64,000 nt of DNA from Scolanthus callimorphus (Eukaryota > Cnidaria > Anthozoa > Actiniaria > Edwardsiidae), in the NCBI GenBank assembly GCA_033964015.1, contig CM066922.1:23236507-23300506 (forward strand). The letters are read 5' to 3'. Positions 34,155 through 46,332 of this stretch are shown in pieces. A model generated the notes under the pieces. It was not told the DNA's origin and made no database searches. It worked only from the letters and a program-made list of their open reading frames with translations. Both the position numbers and the translations under genes were made by a program. Every line of letters starts with the position of its first letter. The stretch's first letter is position 1.

Positions 34155-34942
34155 TTTTCACAATTACTTTTCCGCGTCAGGTTGCGAAGTTGCTTCCCGT
34201 GTTCCCAACCAGATTCCTATAAAGTCAGGTGCACAAAACGGATCTGTTCTGCAAAATATCTGTTCCTCAGCCCTTTCTCTTGTGGCTGGGGAAAGTTTGA
34301 CAAAGAGATCTGCTGGGAAAACTTTTTGTTGACAATGATCTGCTGGGAAAAACATTTTCACGATTTTTTGAAGAAAAAAATTATGTGTGGCGGTAATTGT
34401 GTGCTATTTGACTATTTCCTCGTTGCTGGAAAGCAATGCTGTCTTTCTTCCTTTTTTCCGTGGTTATTTCTATCAAATGACGATCTACAATCCCGATTTT
34501 AATAGTTCTGGCTTGCAACACCGTTGCTGGCTGGGAAAAATAATGAGCTGTGGTTCTGCTGGGAAAATATCAGTGAATGCGCCTCGGGCTGGGAAAAAGG
34601 AACAGATTTATTGTTCAGCAACTTTAACACTCATTTTTACTGAACAGAAGCACCAGCAAACACCAAGATAAGCCATTTAAACACATTTAAGGAGGGAGTG
34701 CTCGTTGTGTGCCCCCAAGTTTACAACCAGTGCTAAACTTCGTAATTTGGGATAGAAAATACAGATAACACACAAAACCTTCAAATACTCACAGTTCACT
34801 ACCAAAGAAGCCTAAGCAGCTATAGCCCTTGAGTTTTCTAAACAAAATTTCACAACTTAGCAGATGCGAAGTTACAAACTTATAGTTGTGAACTTGGTTG
34901 CGAACTTGGCAACCTGCGCGGAAAAGTATTCTGAAAACAATT
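34155..34942. mobile_element. TIR element with internal GCTGGGAAAA repeats
   Basis: CAATTACTTTTCCGCG(TC)AGGTTGC at the left is mirrored imperfectly by GCAACCTGCGCGGAAAAGTA at the right. The word GCTGGGAAAA recurs about five times between 34310 and 34600. The open frame at 34146-34502 runs through this repeat and has no domain I recognise. It lies in intron 1 of copy 4. Confidence 0.6.
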
Positions 34943-37900
34943 GCTAACAATTCTTATTCAAGTCACTATTTCAAGTCAAATGTTTTCCATGCAATATGCA
35001 CCCAATTACCAAATCAACGCTTATCTGAATTAGTAAGAATAACGTATTAGCACCCAATACCAAATCAACGCTTATCTGAATTAGTAAATAACGTATTTGA
35101 CCCGTATTTGAGGGGGGGGGAGGGGGAGTGATCGTCGTATCTTTTAATAGGGGTTAATTTCACGGGGTTTGGTTTTTTTAGGGGTGATAGATCTTGATCT
35201 TCAATTTTTTTTAGCGAGATTGGTACCTTTTAGGGCCGAAAATGTGTCCAAATTGTTTTCTCTCATGATGGTGCTTCTAAACACGGCGTAAGAAAGAGAG
35301 ATTACTCGATTAGGACGATAAATTAGACAACAATAAAGGCAGCATTTTAGTCAAACACGGAAATTTCTTGATGGATATGTTTTACTTGTTACCTGTCTCC
35401 TTCGCGCCTACTTGGCACATAAGGCATTATCTTCTAGGGCATCTTTTAGCGTAACAAAAGGCTAGAACATTAATGTAATACTTGATTGCCAAGAAGCAAG
35501 ATAAATAGTATCCAACGAGTAAACTAGAATATTTACCGATTTTTGCAGTGTGTTGCCCAAACTCCGGACGGTTTTTTTGCGTTTCGCGCTATAACATTTT
35601 GAAAATATACTGGAAAATTACTCGTGCAATGTTGGAACTGTGGACAAAGTAAGCATCCTTTTGACGGGGGTTGCTATTTGCGAGCCACCGAGCCCCGAGG
35701 TATTTGTAAGCGGTAAGTAAAAATGTTTTCTGATGTAAACAGCTTAAAAACTCTCTAAATTTGTCTCTAAATGATTAGTAACTGTGTGGTAAAATTCTGT
35801 TGTTCAAAGTTGCCCAAACTACGGACAATTTGCCCAAACTCCGGACACAAACTGCACAAATTATTTTCACCACAACCTCTGCATAAATGCAAACGTAATT
35901 GTAGACAATTGTGTCTACTTATAATAACTTTATTGTGTGCGAAGAATCGCGAATAAAAGATAATTTCAGCGGGTATATATTTTTGTCGTTGTTGGTAACG
36001 AGCTGATCTTCATTTTGCGTTTCTATTAAACTATCCCGCTCTTTGAAATAAATGTAGTTATTTTGATATTTAGCATTTCTACAATTCAATTTTTAAATTC
36101 TGTAAAATTTTTAAATTCTGTAAAATTCTAATTCCGTTTTGGTCCTCCCCTGCGTAGGTTCGATATTTTATAGCTGCTCATTCGAGGAATTGATCACACT
36201 TAGGGGCTTGAGGCGAAAATTAATCTCTAAAATTCCCTTTGTGCTTTAATAAAAAGCGGCCAAGGCTAGAAAGATATTAATAACATTTAATGAAATTATT
36301 TATTGCCAAGAAGAAAGCTTCATAGTATTCACGAGTAAACTAGAATATTTACCAAATTTTTTTACGCGACGTTTCAACACAGGTTCCCCAAGCTCCGGGA
36401 GTTGAAAATAATAATTTAAAAAGCTGAAGTGGTTTCAATACCGTAATGTTTGTTATTGACTTCACTTACATGAACCTTTGCTTCGCTAGCGACTGTAGTG
36501 AGTCATCAAATATCACTTCTGTAAGATAAATAATAGAACAATAATAAACTTTCATTCAGTCATCCTGTACTTTCGATAAATTTGAGTTTTGAGTCCGTTT
36601 TTAGCGATTTTATTTCACCCCTCTCTCTTCTATAATCTCTTTCAAAGGTTGGAGACTTCGACAACACCTCCCGAGCGAAAACAGCCATAAATTCGAAACA
36701 AACGCTCGAATCCGCTCAAAATGGACACTCGGCGATAGCGAAAGGATAGAACTATTCATCTCAACCAATCGACGGTGCAAAACTTACGTTGTTTGGGAAT
36801 TTTAAGTCGAAAAATCTGCTTATTCCATGTCTCTCAAGTCGTACGACAAATCTTGCGTGCAGAAAAGCCGTTGAAAAGCAATCATTCGAATGTCTAAAAT
36901 CAAGCGACCACGTGATAGATTCAAAACAGGCTGCCCTCGCCTTTGATTGGCGAATGTAACATAGCGAAAGCAAAAACCGAACCAATCAGAGGCGAGGGTA
37001 GCCTGTTTTGAATGTATAGAACGTTGACACGTCACTACTCCCCTGTCATCACTTCAAGAGAGCACAGGCGAGGCTAAGACCGAAAATATATTTGCCGATT
37101 TCCCCATACTCAAAGGAAAGAAAAGCTACTAAAAGATAATCAAAAATGCCAAGGAAGTGATGATAGCGGGTTTAGGAAGGTCACCTGGTCACGTGACACA
37201 TTACACGAAAACAAGGCTAAGTAAAAATGGAAGGGCGAATACATGGCAAAATGGCTAATGAAGTGGCTACTTTCATTTTTTTAATTTGTAATTGTCGATT
37301 GTTAATGTTGGGAGTCGTTTTTAGTGGTTATATTAAGAAAACTTGGTTTGTGTAGGGAAAAGAGCGTTTTTTCAGGATTTATGCAAAAACCATATGGTAC
37401 CCGCAACGGTTTTTGTTGCCAACGAGCAGCCGAGCCAAGAGGCGAGGCTGCGAGGCGGCAGCATTATAGAGCCGTGCGAGGAGAAAAATTCTCGAGTTCA
37501 GAGAGTGGTGTAACCACTAGCCAATCAACGTGCCAGGATTTCAAGTGGTAACCAAATGCTTATAGCACTATCAGTATCAGAAGAGAAATCTGCTATTTGA
37601 CCCCTGTCCACTTCTGAAGTGCGCCCGTGTAGCCAACGCCGCGATGCTATGTTTGTGTATATTTCTCGCACTGTTATTATTACACAATCATTGCTATAAC
37701 AGTGATTTAGCTTGTTCATATGCTCATGGAAATGCATCCTTTACATGTATAACATCTAGAGGTAGATATTTGTCTCTAAAGTGACGTATAGTCGGCCAAA
37801 TGAAATCAGGGCGCAGCAGTGAGTCAGAGGAACTAATATTATTCAAAAGGGCAAAACATGTCTCACTGTTTATTGCTCGTTGGCACTTTTAGCGAGAGCT

Positions 37901-38936
37901 ACAACTAGTAGTACAAATATAGGGAATACAAAACGAATATCCAAGCAGTTTTCCACCTTTTGGTCCTCACAGGGTCTGGGATGCGTGCCACCTTCAAAAT
38001 CGTCAAATCGAGAGACACGTTCTAGTAAAACTGAGCGTTTTGAGCGATTTCTGCTTGAAGTGCGTTGGTACAGTTTGTTGTCACCTGATCAAAAGCTTCC
38101 AATGCTGGCTGAAATGATAAAGTGATTAAAAAAAACTTGGGTACCCTGTGGTATTTGGCCTTCGTATTCTAATAATCACTTCCTGACAAACATATTCCTG
38201 ATGAATTAAACTACTTTAAGAGCACTAGACCATTGGAAGGTTCTTCTCGTTAATAACGTTCGAAAATTAGGAACTTACTCTGCATATCAAGATAGCAGTG
38301 TCGCCATTCTAGAGATTAACCGGGCTTCCTGTGGTATCTTGTCTACCTTGTTGCCAGGCTCTTGGCCGTGAACCACACAGTGGAAAATGTACATAGCATC
38401 TTTCCTCGAGTATATTTGAGTTTTGGTTGAGGTTTGAGCTTTCTAGGCCAATAGAAATAGTGAAAAACGTACTGGGATTCCAATATATTTTCTTATAAGG
38501 AAGTTGGAGAAAGTCGACACTTTTTCAAGGGAACTATCTTGATATGTAGAAAAAAATTGCTCATACCAAACTGTCTTTGTTTGGCTTAACCTCGTTTTCA
38601 TTCAGATAAGTCACGCGACTTTCCCTACACCGCTATGATCATTTGTTTGACATCTCTGAATATCTTTTAGTATAGTTTTCTTCCTTTGAGTACTGGAAAA
38701 TCGGCAAGTATTGAAGATTTTCGTTCTTAGCCTCGTTCTCATGTTAAAAGCCCCCTTATATGCAATTATGGGATAGATCCGGCTGGGGTCCGGGTCTAAT
38801 ATTCTTCAGCATGCCGAAATCTATCTTTGTGCCAAATTTCATGCTTTTATCACAAAGTGAACAATTTTTTCACCAATCTGCCGGACTAAATGTGAGCCTA
38901 AAAAAAGACGAGAGATGAATATAGTTCGTGGTATTG
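34943..38936. other. Long intron of copy 4: repeats, no recognised gene
   Basis: This contains a direct repeat (about 35485-35550 and 36290-36360, sharing GAGTAAACTAGAATATTTACC), three copies of TTGCCCAAACTNCGGAC (35553-35850), and a short palindrome (36920-37012, TTCAAAACAGGCTGCCCTCG). Open frames at 36761-37035, 37324-37551 and 37880-38125 show no family motif. I found no exon. Confidence 0.5.
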
Positions 38937-38942
38937 CCGTCT

Positions 38943-40047
38943 GTATCACCCGGACATGTAATAACCAATAGGATTTGTAATAACAACCGGATTTGTAATA
39001 ACAAGCAACCGGATTTGTAATAACAACAGGATATGTAATAAAAATCAACCAGATTTGTAATAAAATATCAACCGGATTTGTAATAAAATTTCAACAGGAT
39101 TTAATTGTAATAGCATAGCTAACCGGATTGTAATAACCAATCAACGCGATTGTAATATTCAAAAAGGTTGGAAATGCGACGTTAAGTAAAACCCCGCGTA
39201 TAAGAACCTGGATTTTTTAAGTTTAGCCTAAACAGGTTCTTATATAAATGGTCATCAGAGTTTCCATAGCAACGGAACAGTGGGTCACTGTTTCTAAATA
39301 GCAAACCTTCCCACATGAAATTCGATCTAAAATTTTAAAATGACACATCAAGCGCCAATCCTTAGATAATTGTCTATACGTATACAAAGTTTAGAGAAAA
39401 TTTATTAAGCCGATTTTAAGATTCAAGGGGACTTTTTTGCCTTTGAAATTCAAAACTTTCACTTGCTTTCTCATAATTATATAATTTAATGGGAGAAAGG
39501 CTAGCAAAATCTTTTACCTCAAAATTCCCAAGGTATACAACTACTTGTTTGCCAAATTTGATGCCAGGAAGTGCTTTTGATTTTCCATAATGAACATCGA
39601 CGCAAACTTCAATTTTTGAGCAATTTCGCGAATATCATTTCGAACACAAAAGTTCCTGATGGCGAAGTTTTTTCTCGCGCTCTTAAAATTGATCATATTA
39701 GCGAGATGCTGTCCGCGTAAGAAAAAACATTACGTCTCGGATAGCGCCTGGTAAAATTCTAAAGTTCACCACCTTCTTCCTAGTTCCACTCCGACACTTT
39801 CATCTTTCCAAATCAAAACACCATTTTGACGCGTTATTACAAATCGTGTTGATTGGTTATTACAAATCCGGTTAGCTTTGCTATTACAAATCCTGTTGAA
39901 ATTTTATTACAAACCCGGTTAATATTTTATTACAAATCTGGTTGATTTTTATTACAAATCCTGTTGTTATTGCAAATCCGGTTGCTTGTTATTACAAATC
40001 CGGTTGTTATTACAAATCCTGTTGGTTATACATATCCGGGTGATATA
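38943..40047. mobile_element. TIR element with inverted arrays of a 17-20 bp repeat
   Basis: The left arm (about 38955-39180) has roughly ten copies of AACCGGATTTGTAATA variants. The right arm (about 39830-40035) has about as many inverted. The ends GTATCACCCGG and CCGGGTGATATA are inverted. CCGTCT flanks both sides (38937-38942, 40048-40053) as a likely 6-bp target duplication. The spacer is non-coding. It sits in intron 1 of peptide copy 4. Confidence 0.85.
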
Positions 40048-40391
40048 CCGTCTCAAAATCGTAATTATTTATAACGTGAACGCAACGCACTGAAATCCAA
40101 CGTCTAGCAAACCCACATGTCACTGCATAGATCACAGGTGACCCAAGATCTTAGTTTGTATTAGCCTATTTTAGGACAGAAATATAAGACAATTTGTTTA
40201 GTGTTTTTGAGGGATAAAATTCAGTGTGAAAATTTAAAAAAATGAGTAGTACATTTCGGAATTGCGGTCGTACAAAGTAAAGAGGTCAAGGTTAAGAAAA
40301 CTGTTATGACAGCCTCCTAAGACAGATGATGTTTTAAGGTAATTTCGAATTTTCAGATTGCCAGCAGTGAAGCACTATAATTGGACAAGCC

Positions 40392-41755
40392 ATGAAGACT
40401 AAGGTATTTCTGGTGATGGTCATGGTATTCCTGAGCTTAGCGGCAATGTCGGACGCATTCTTTGGAGGGCCCAAGCCGGCGACGAATACATCAAGTACGT
40501 AACTAGTACACGTGTGGTGTAACTATTACCAATCTCGTCCCATGAGCCTTCGGCCGTCTGGCAAGCGGAAGGCGATGAGCTAACATCCTCGTCCCCAAGC
40601 CGGGGGGACATATACAACTTATAGCGGAGCTCCTTAGCGGCCGAAGGCCGCAGAGCGGAGCACCATAGGTATCGCAGGAAGAATACAATAGAACTCGGCG
40701 GTATATGATCGACTTCATTTTTCATGGTTCAGCGGTATTCCCATTTGGGTATCGGGGGCGCGTCCGTGTCTGCGCGCCCCAACCACAGGCAACCCAAAAT
40801 CCGTATTTCATTTCGGCGGGAAAGATACTGCGCGTCCGTTAACAGAAAAATATGTAACCGGGAGCTGCGCTTTTAGCCAGTGGCTAAATCTATATATTAT
40901 TCTTCATATATGGTATGCACTATAGTGTATCTCCCATGTCGACGATATACAGAAGGGCACTATATATTGTGTACCATATATGAAGGATCTAGGGCCAAGC
41001 TACTCCGCTCCTCTGACCCCGCGGCGGGGGAGGCTCTCGATCTCGTTACTAATCGGTGGGTTAAACGGGGCGCCTATATGTCACCAGACTACGATCATCT
41101 CAGTTGGTTTTCTCTCTTCAGGTGGAAGGAAGAAAAGAATGTCAGGGGAAGATGATTCTGCCAAAATCCGGGAGCACCTTTTTTTGTATGTATGCCATTG
41201 TTATTTGTGACTCACATGCGACATGTCGAATGGATGTATTGTGGTCGATTTACACGCTGATATCTGTCTGCCTGATTGATTATCGAACCACGACTTCTTT
41301 GATATGTCTGAAGAAAAATCGGACCGACACGAAAATATCTGTTGTGTCACTGATTTTTCAGTGTCGGGCAACTACTGAATAAAAGTTTTCGAACTGAATG
41401 AAAGCCTTCAAGAAATCTGCCCGATAACGTACCATGTACACTAGAGCCTGATTTTCATCCGCTACGGTAGAGTTCGTTGTCATTTCCTATCTCCGCGTCT
41501 GATCAACGTCACGGGGTGAAAAGTTCTGGATGAGAATCACGTGGGAAATATGGACCAATCACAACGAAGCTTTTTGTCCACCAACTACCTTCTGCCAATA
41601 AAATTAAGCTTATATCTCGCAAAGCTACAATTGTGCTGCTTCAGCTTGCTAGAGCGGGGAATTTTTCCCGATGTTTTTAGTGCATTTCGAAAGATTTTTG
41701 CTATTTACTTTTGTTCACCAGGAATAGACGTCTGAAATTAAGGGACGGCGATTAA
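40392..41755 (+). CDS. Small secreted peptide precursor, copy 4 (complete, 66 aa)
   Basis: Unrecognised family. Exon 1 is 40392-40494, with an acceptor at 40354-40356 before the ATG and the donor GTACGT. It encodes a signal peptide, MKTKVFLVMVMVFLSLAAMS, then DAFFGGPKPATNTS. Exon 2 is 41122-41185 (acceptor TCTCTCTTCAG, donor GTATGT) and encodes GRKKRMSGEDDSAKIREHL. Exon 3 is 41722-41755 (acceptor TTCACCAG) and encodes NRRLKLRDGD plus stop. AATAAA is at 41939-41944. Phases are 1 and 2, as in the other copies. The product is probably secreted, then cut after RKKR. It has no cysteines. The promoter is at 34.0 kb. Function is unknown. Confidence 0.75.
41245..41450. repeat. TIR element carried in intron 2 of the peptide genes
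   Basis: TTTACACGCTG and a GCGATTTGTC-like word near the left are inverted near the right (GCCCGACAAATCGTAGCGTG in other copies). Equivalent segments are at about 12975-13185, 27790-28130 and 45193-45402. Since all four introns share it, it predates the family expansion. Confidence 0.6.
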
Positions 41756-42889
41756 ACCACGACCAAATGCCATAAGAGGCCATCCAAAACCGACCACAAG
41801 AACTTGGACATGAAAAGAACACGCGAACTGTATCTCTGGCCTTGTGACGTCAATATACATCTATTTTGTAGATCTATTTTATACATCTATCAATTGGTGT
41901 TGGAATTGGATTAGCTTATAATGTCTAAGTGTTTGCTGAATAAAAGGAGCATTTGATATTCATCATGCATTTTATGAAGTTTTTGCCTATTCTTTCCGGT
42001 AAATGTAACGAACGTACACGCCCACCCCCCTAATGTTACAACATCGTTATCCCATCTTAGCCGGTAATGAAAATAACGTAATGCACAGAGCGAGAATCTC
42101 TCCCTGTCATATATGGTATGCGTGTGTCTCCCTCATATATGGTATGATGGGTATGTGCCGCCCTTTATACAACAACACTAGTAAATCGCGCGCTCTGATT
42201 GGTCGAGAGTGTATTTATCAGTCACGTTAATCGTGGCAAAGCGGAGGTGCAGATGGCATGGCAGTGGTCATAACCGGCATCCTGCAAGCTCGGTCAAGTG
42301 AGCTATTTAAGGTGAGGGCACGATACTTTCGGTCCCGGTTTTTATCCAACAGACTCACGCGAGCACATTTGCCTCTCAAGTCAAGTTTTTCTATCAGCCC
42401 GCCACCGCCCTCAGCGCCACCCTTGGCAATTTGTATATGGGAGGCGAACTGTGCCCCCACCAATTTTTACTCTGAATCGAAATGCATGTATCGGGTTGGT
42501 GGACAATTGCTCATACGCAATTTATTGATTGTTAATGATTGATTAAACGCCACTCAAGTGGCCATAAATCCAACACGATCTTATTATTGTTGATTCGTCG
42601 CAAACGGTGCGAGCGCGCACCCCAAGCGCACAATCCTAAAACGATCCAGCATAAATAATTGTTTTTACCCACCCATCAAGAACTTTTCGCCTATGATTTG
42701 GATGCTGCCTTGCATTTTGGATATTGTCTAATTTATCGTCTTGTCAACAAGTACTCTCTTTCTTGAAGGTTTGCCGTCATGTTAGAGCCCTAAACGATAA
42801 CAATCGCCCTTACATTTTAATGCCGATCAAGATCAAGGTTACCCCTAAAAGAGACCAAAACCCGTGATTTGAACCCCTAAAAGATACGA
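41756..42889. other. 3' flank of copy 4 and repeats
   Basis: This includes the copy-4 3' untranslated part (to AATAAA at 41939), a partial copy of the 15.15-kb repeat (42015-42170), and CATATATGGTATG words also seen near 40905. No exon recognised. Confidence 0.5.
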
Positions 42890-44060
42890 CGATCATCCCC
42901 GACCAAAACATATGTGGAGTCCCCCCCCTCCCCCCTCGGGAATCAAGGTGACAAAACCAAAAACGCCATCTGATATAGATAGACTCGCTAAGTGCAGTTT
43001 TCCGTACGTTTCTGTAAAATAAAATAAAAAATGAAACTTTATCAGCTCGGCGGAAAATATGGTATATTTGTAATCTGGATACAGTTGATGAACATTTTCG
43101 GAAGGATATTTTTTACGAATCCGCCGGGGGCTGCCAGTGGTTATTAAATGTCTCACCTGGTCTTTTTGCCGACGCAAAAACAAACAAACATTGAAATGGC
43201 GACCACGATGTTTCTCGAACATCTGCAAGTTTTTGTGAATTTTCTGCTCTATCCCTCAGATAAGAGATCAAAGGCACCGAGTGCCTCGGTGAAATCGTGG
43301 ATACTGTTTATCCAAGTTTTGGACTTTTGGTCCTGTTCCCTTCCCGAGATATCAATTCTCTAGTTGTGATGACGTTATACCACGTGACCTTGGTGCTGGA
43401 CCCCATTGTCACGAAGATAATTTAACCTAGCGATGTTCCCTTCTCGAAATATTTTTTCTAGTTGTGATGACGTCATCAATGACGTAATGTCATGTGACTT
43501 TGGTGCTGGATGCCTGTTGTCACTCAGATAACTTTGTGCAAGTTTGGTCACCTAGCGATGTTTTGTTCCCGACTCCCGAGATATTAATTTTTCTAGTTTT
43601 GATGACGTCATCGATGACGCAATGTCATGTGACTTTGTTGCTGTAACCCCCTTGTCACTAAGATAGCTTTGTCCAAGTTTGGTCGCGTAGCGCATGTTTT
43701 GTTCTCGAGATATTAATTTTTCTAGTTTTTATGACGTCATCGATGACGTAATGTCATGTGACTTTGTTGCTGGACCCCCCTTGTCACTAAGATAACTTTG
43801 TCCAAGTTTGGTCACCTAGCGATGTATCGTTGTCGAGATATTAATTTGTTTAGTTTAGATGACGTCATGAGCTAACACTTGAGTCATGAGCGAGTGAGCG
43901 AGTGACATCTGGCCCACTCCAATAACTCGTAAATACCCTACGCGTATCCACGATTTAATAAAACATTACAGACCTCCAAGTAGGGTAAGGGGAATTCATA
44001 TAAGGAGGTTTTGTAACGTCGTTTTGGGCGAATGTTTTGTGATAAATGGCAGTTCTGATT
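42890..44060 (+). repeat. Segment duplicated from or with 19490-19970, interrupted by satellite
   Basis: GATACGACGATCATCCCCGA, GTAATCTGGATACAG, GAACATTTTCGGAAG, TTGAAATGGCGACCACGATG and GGAGGTTTTGTAACGTCGTT occur in the same order at 19490-19970. Here the match is broken at 43260-43970 by a satellite array. The shared block ends in the signal-peptide exon, so this is upstream sequence copied with the peptide gene. Confidence 0.8.
43360..43890 (-). repeat. Satellite array, four units of about 130 bp
   Basis: GATGACGT words occur at about 43368, 43466, 43601, 43731 and 43858. Each unit also has GTCATGTGACTTTG or CACGTGACC, TGTCACTAAGATAACTTTG, AAGTTTGGTCACCTAGCGAT and TCGAGATATTAATTTTTCTA. It is the inverted form of the 23.6-kb and 63.6-kb arrays. 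TGACGTCA is a perfect CRE palindrome. Confidence 0.88.
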
Positions 44061-44095
44061 TTCAGAAATCACTGGTGCAAAATCTAAATCAAGCC

Positions 44096-46066
44096 ATGAA
44101 GACCAAAACGCTTCTAGTGGTGGCTCTAATTTTGCTGAGCCTGGCGGCCATGCCGGAGGCGCAGGGAACTGATACTGGTGGAGTAACTGAACGTTGTAAG
44201 TATCAGGCTATAGATCTGTACAAAATACTCTCAAGAAGTCGATCTAAATAGTTTTTGATTGCGCGCTTTCTTTGGATTGGCGCTTTGCTCTGCATGGAAC
44301 GTTACGAGAAGGCTTGTTATACATATATACATTTGGCTACGACCATGCAAGGTGCTCTAAGTCGGCACAATGGCAGCCGCTGTCTAGCACCAGGCAACTT
44401 TCATTTCTCAAGGATGGATTCGTTCGATTGTGTTTTGTCCAAATTAAAGACTCTCGAACTCTTACTGAATAAAATATTGAAGCAAATATCGCATGACGCT
44501 AAAAACACATTGGCGCATTCGTTTTGTTAGCTAGCACTGAAGCAAAAAAACACAAAAAATACTAACGAATCCATCCTTGCGAAATGTCCTGGTACTGATA
44601 TTGATGTCGTTATTCATGATGACGACGATGTTGTTGATGATTAAATATGAATTATGGTGATAATGATTACAAACGGGACAATGATATAGTAGAGCGCGGG
44701 TCTACTGTGAAACACAAATTCTGGCCTTGTTGCTCGTTTTTCATGAAACACACAACTTGTCGCGATTCAAGTTGGTTGGTCAATAGAAATGAAGTACGAA
44801 GGGGCCAAATTCGCCTTTGTCTCGCATGTGTGATCATCAAAACAAAATGTGGCGCGACAAGTTGTGAATTTGAAGAAAAACGAGCAACAAACATTAGACT
44901 TGCAACGCAGCAATGTTGCGCGACAAGTTGAGGGTTTTTGTGCCTCGTATTTCCCCGGCTTTAGACCCCGCGCGGCGGGGGAAGCACTCGATCTCTAATC
45001 GGTGGGTTGTTAAACGGGACCCCTATCTGTCACCCGACTACGATCATCTCAGTTGGGTTTCTCTCTTCAGTTGGGGCGGGAAGGAAGAAAAGAATGGCAG
45101 GGAACGATGATTTCGTCAAAATCAAGGAGGAGCTATCTATGTATGTATTGCATAGTTATTTGCAACTCACATGCGACTTGCCGAATAATGTATTATGATA
45201 GAATACATGCTGCGCTTTGTCTGCACGATTGTTTCGTTCCGTGCCGCGACATCTTTGATACGTCTGAAGAAAAATCGGACCGATACGGAAGTATCTGTTG
45301 TATCACTGATTTTTTAGTGTCGGGCAAATACTGAATGAAAGTTAACGACACTGAGCGCAACCCTTCAAGAAATCGGCCCGACAAAATCGTTGCATGTACA
45401 CTGGGCATGATTCTCATCCGCTACATATACTGTAGAGTACGTTAGCACTTCCTCCCTCCGTGTCTGATCGGCGTCTCGGCTTATCATGGTCTAAGAAGGT
45501 TCGTCGGGTACCCTGTGAAGAGTAGTCTCATTCGCATCCGCTAGTACGTTGGAACTTGCCATCTCCGCATCTGATCAACGTCATGGAGTGCATTTCTAGA
45601 TAGAGTCCTTGATAAATGATCGATTTTGATAACTTCAAAATGATCAAACGCGAAAGTAGGAAGTGCCAACGAACTCTACCGTAGCAGATGAAAATCAGGC
45701 TACTCCACAGGGTGCCCGAATAACCATGCTTAGGCCATGATAACCGTGAATGACGTTGATCAGACGCGAAGGAAGTGCCAACGAATTCTACCGTAGTGGA
45801 TGAAAATCAGGTTATCAGAAAACGCAACAACGAACTATAACAATAGTAATTCGCCTTTGTCACACGGCAGCCATCTTGGATTTTCTAATACAGTGAAGCT
45901 GGCATGAAAGCGAGGCCAAGCGTGTAAGATCACCCGCGCATAGTCATTTCTGTAAGAAAAAATCCAAGATGGCTTCCGTGTGACAAAGGCGAATAATAGC
46001 TTTTCTATAACAGCGCCATCACTTTTGTTCACCAGGAACAGACGTTTGAAAAGGGACGCCGATTAA
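44096..46066 (+). CDS. Small secreted peptide precursor, copy 5 (complete, 66 aa)
   Basis: Unrecognised family. An acceptor at 44063-44065 precedes the ATG. Exon 1 is 44096-44195, encoding the signal peptide MKTKTLLVVALILLSLAAMP and then EAQGTDTGGVTER, with donor GTAAGT. Exon 2 is 45071-45140, encoding GAGRKKRMAGNDDFVKIKE and ELS, with donor GTATGT. Exon 3 is 46036-46066, encoding NRRLKRDAD plus stop. AATAAA is at 46234-46239. Phases 1 and 2 match copies 3 and 4. A secreted, furin-type processed peptide is predicted: an acidic stretch of about 15 residues followed by a basic tail. It has no cysteines in the mature part. No leader exon was found. It could be antimicrobial, signalling or venom-related; the sequence does not decide. 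Confidence 0.75.
44727..44891. repeat. Foldback element in intron 1 of copy 5
   Basis: TTGTTGCTCGTTTTTC at the left is mirrored by GAAAAACGAGCAACAA at the right, and ACAACTTGTCGCG by CGCGACAAGTTGT. It is non-coding. Confidence 0.75.
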
Positions 46067-46332
46067 ACCACAACCAAATGCCATTGATGTTATCCAAACC
46101 CGACCACAAGAACTTGGACACGGACAAGAACACGCGAACTGTAGCTCTGGCCTTGTGACGTCAATTGCATCCATTTTAATGAACTAGTGGTGTTGGCATG
46201 TGGGATTAGCTTATGATTTCTATGTATTTTCGAAATAAAAGTAGTAATTGATATTCACCAATTATGAAGTTCTTGCCTATTCTTTTCAGTGCAGTAGCCG
46301 GGCTTCCTGTGTTTGCTTATATGATGGTGAGG

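Noticed and set aside
34146..34502. 118-residue Cys-containing open frame
   Set aside because: It lies within a TIR element and its internal GCTGGGAAAA repeats; no signal peptide or domain is recognisable.
40503..40725. Minus-strand open frames after copy-4 exon 1
   Set aside because: They lie in the copy-4 intron over a GC-rich hairpin repeat (GGCCGAAGGCCG) that also occurs in related form near 8300; not a gene.
44255..44530. 91-residue open frame in copy-5 intron 1
   Set aside because: It lies between leader and exon 2 of a supported gene, has no homologous frame in the paralogs, and overlaps an inverted pair (GGATGGATTCG / CGAATCCATCC).
45053..45334. Cys-rich open frame over peptide copy-5 exon 2 and the following intron
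   Set aside because: It has nine cysteines and looks toxin-like, but it reads exon 2 in a frame that does not fit the phase of exon 1, and the paralogous positions contain stops. The other frame, with RKKR, is the conserved one.
19973..46066. Assignment of the secreted peptides to the coral small cysteine-rich protein (SCRiP) family
   Set aside because: The signal-peptide style is similar in general terms, but the processed part has no cysteines, so the defining feature is absent.
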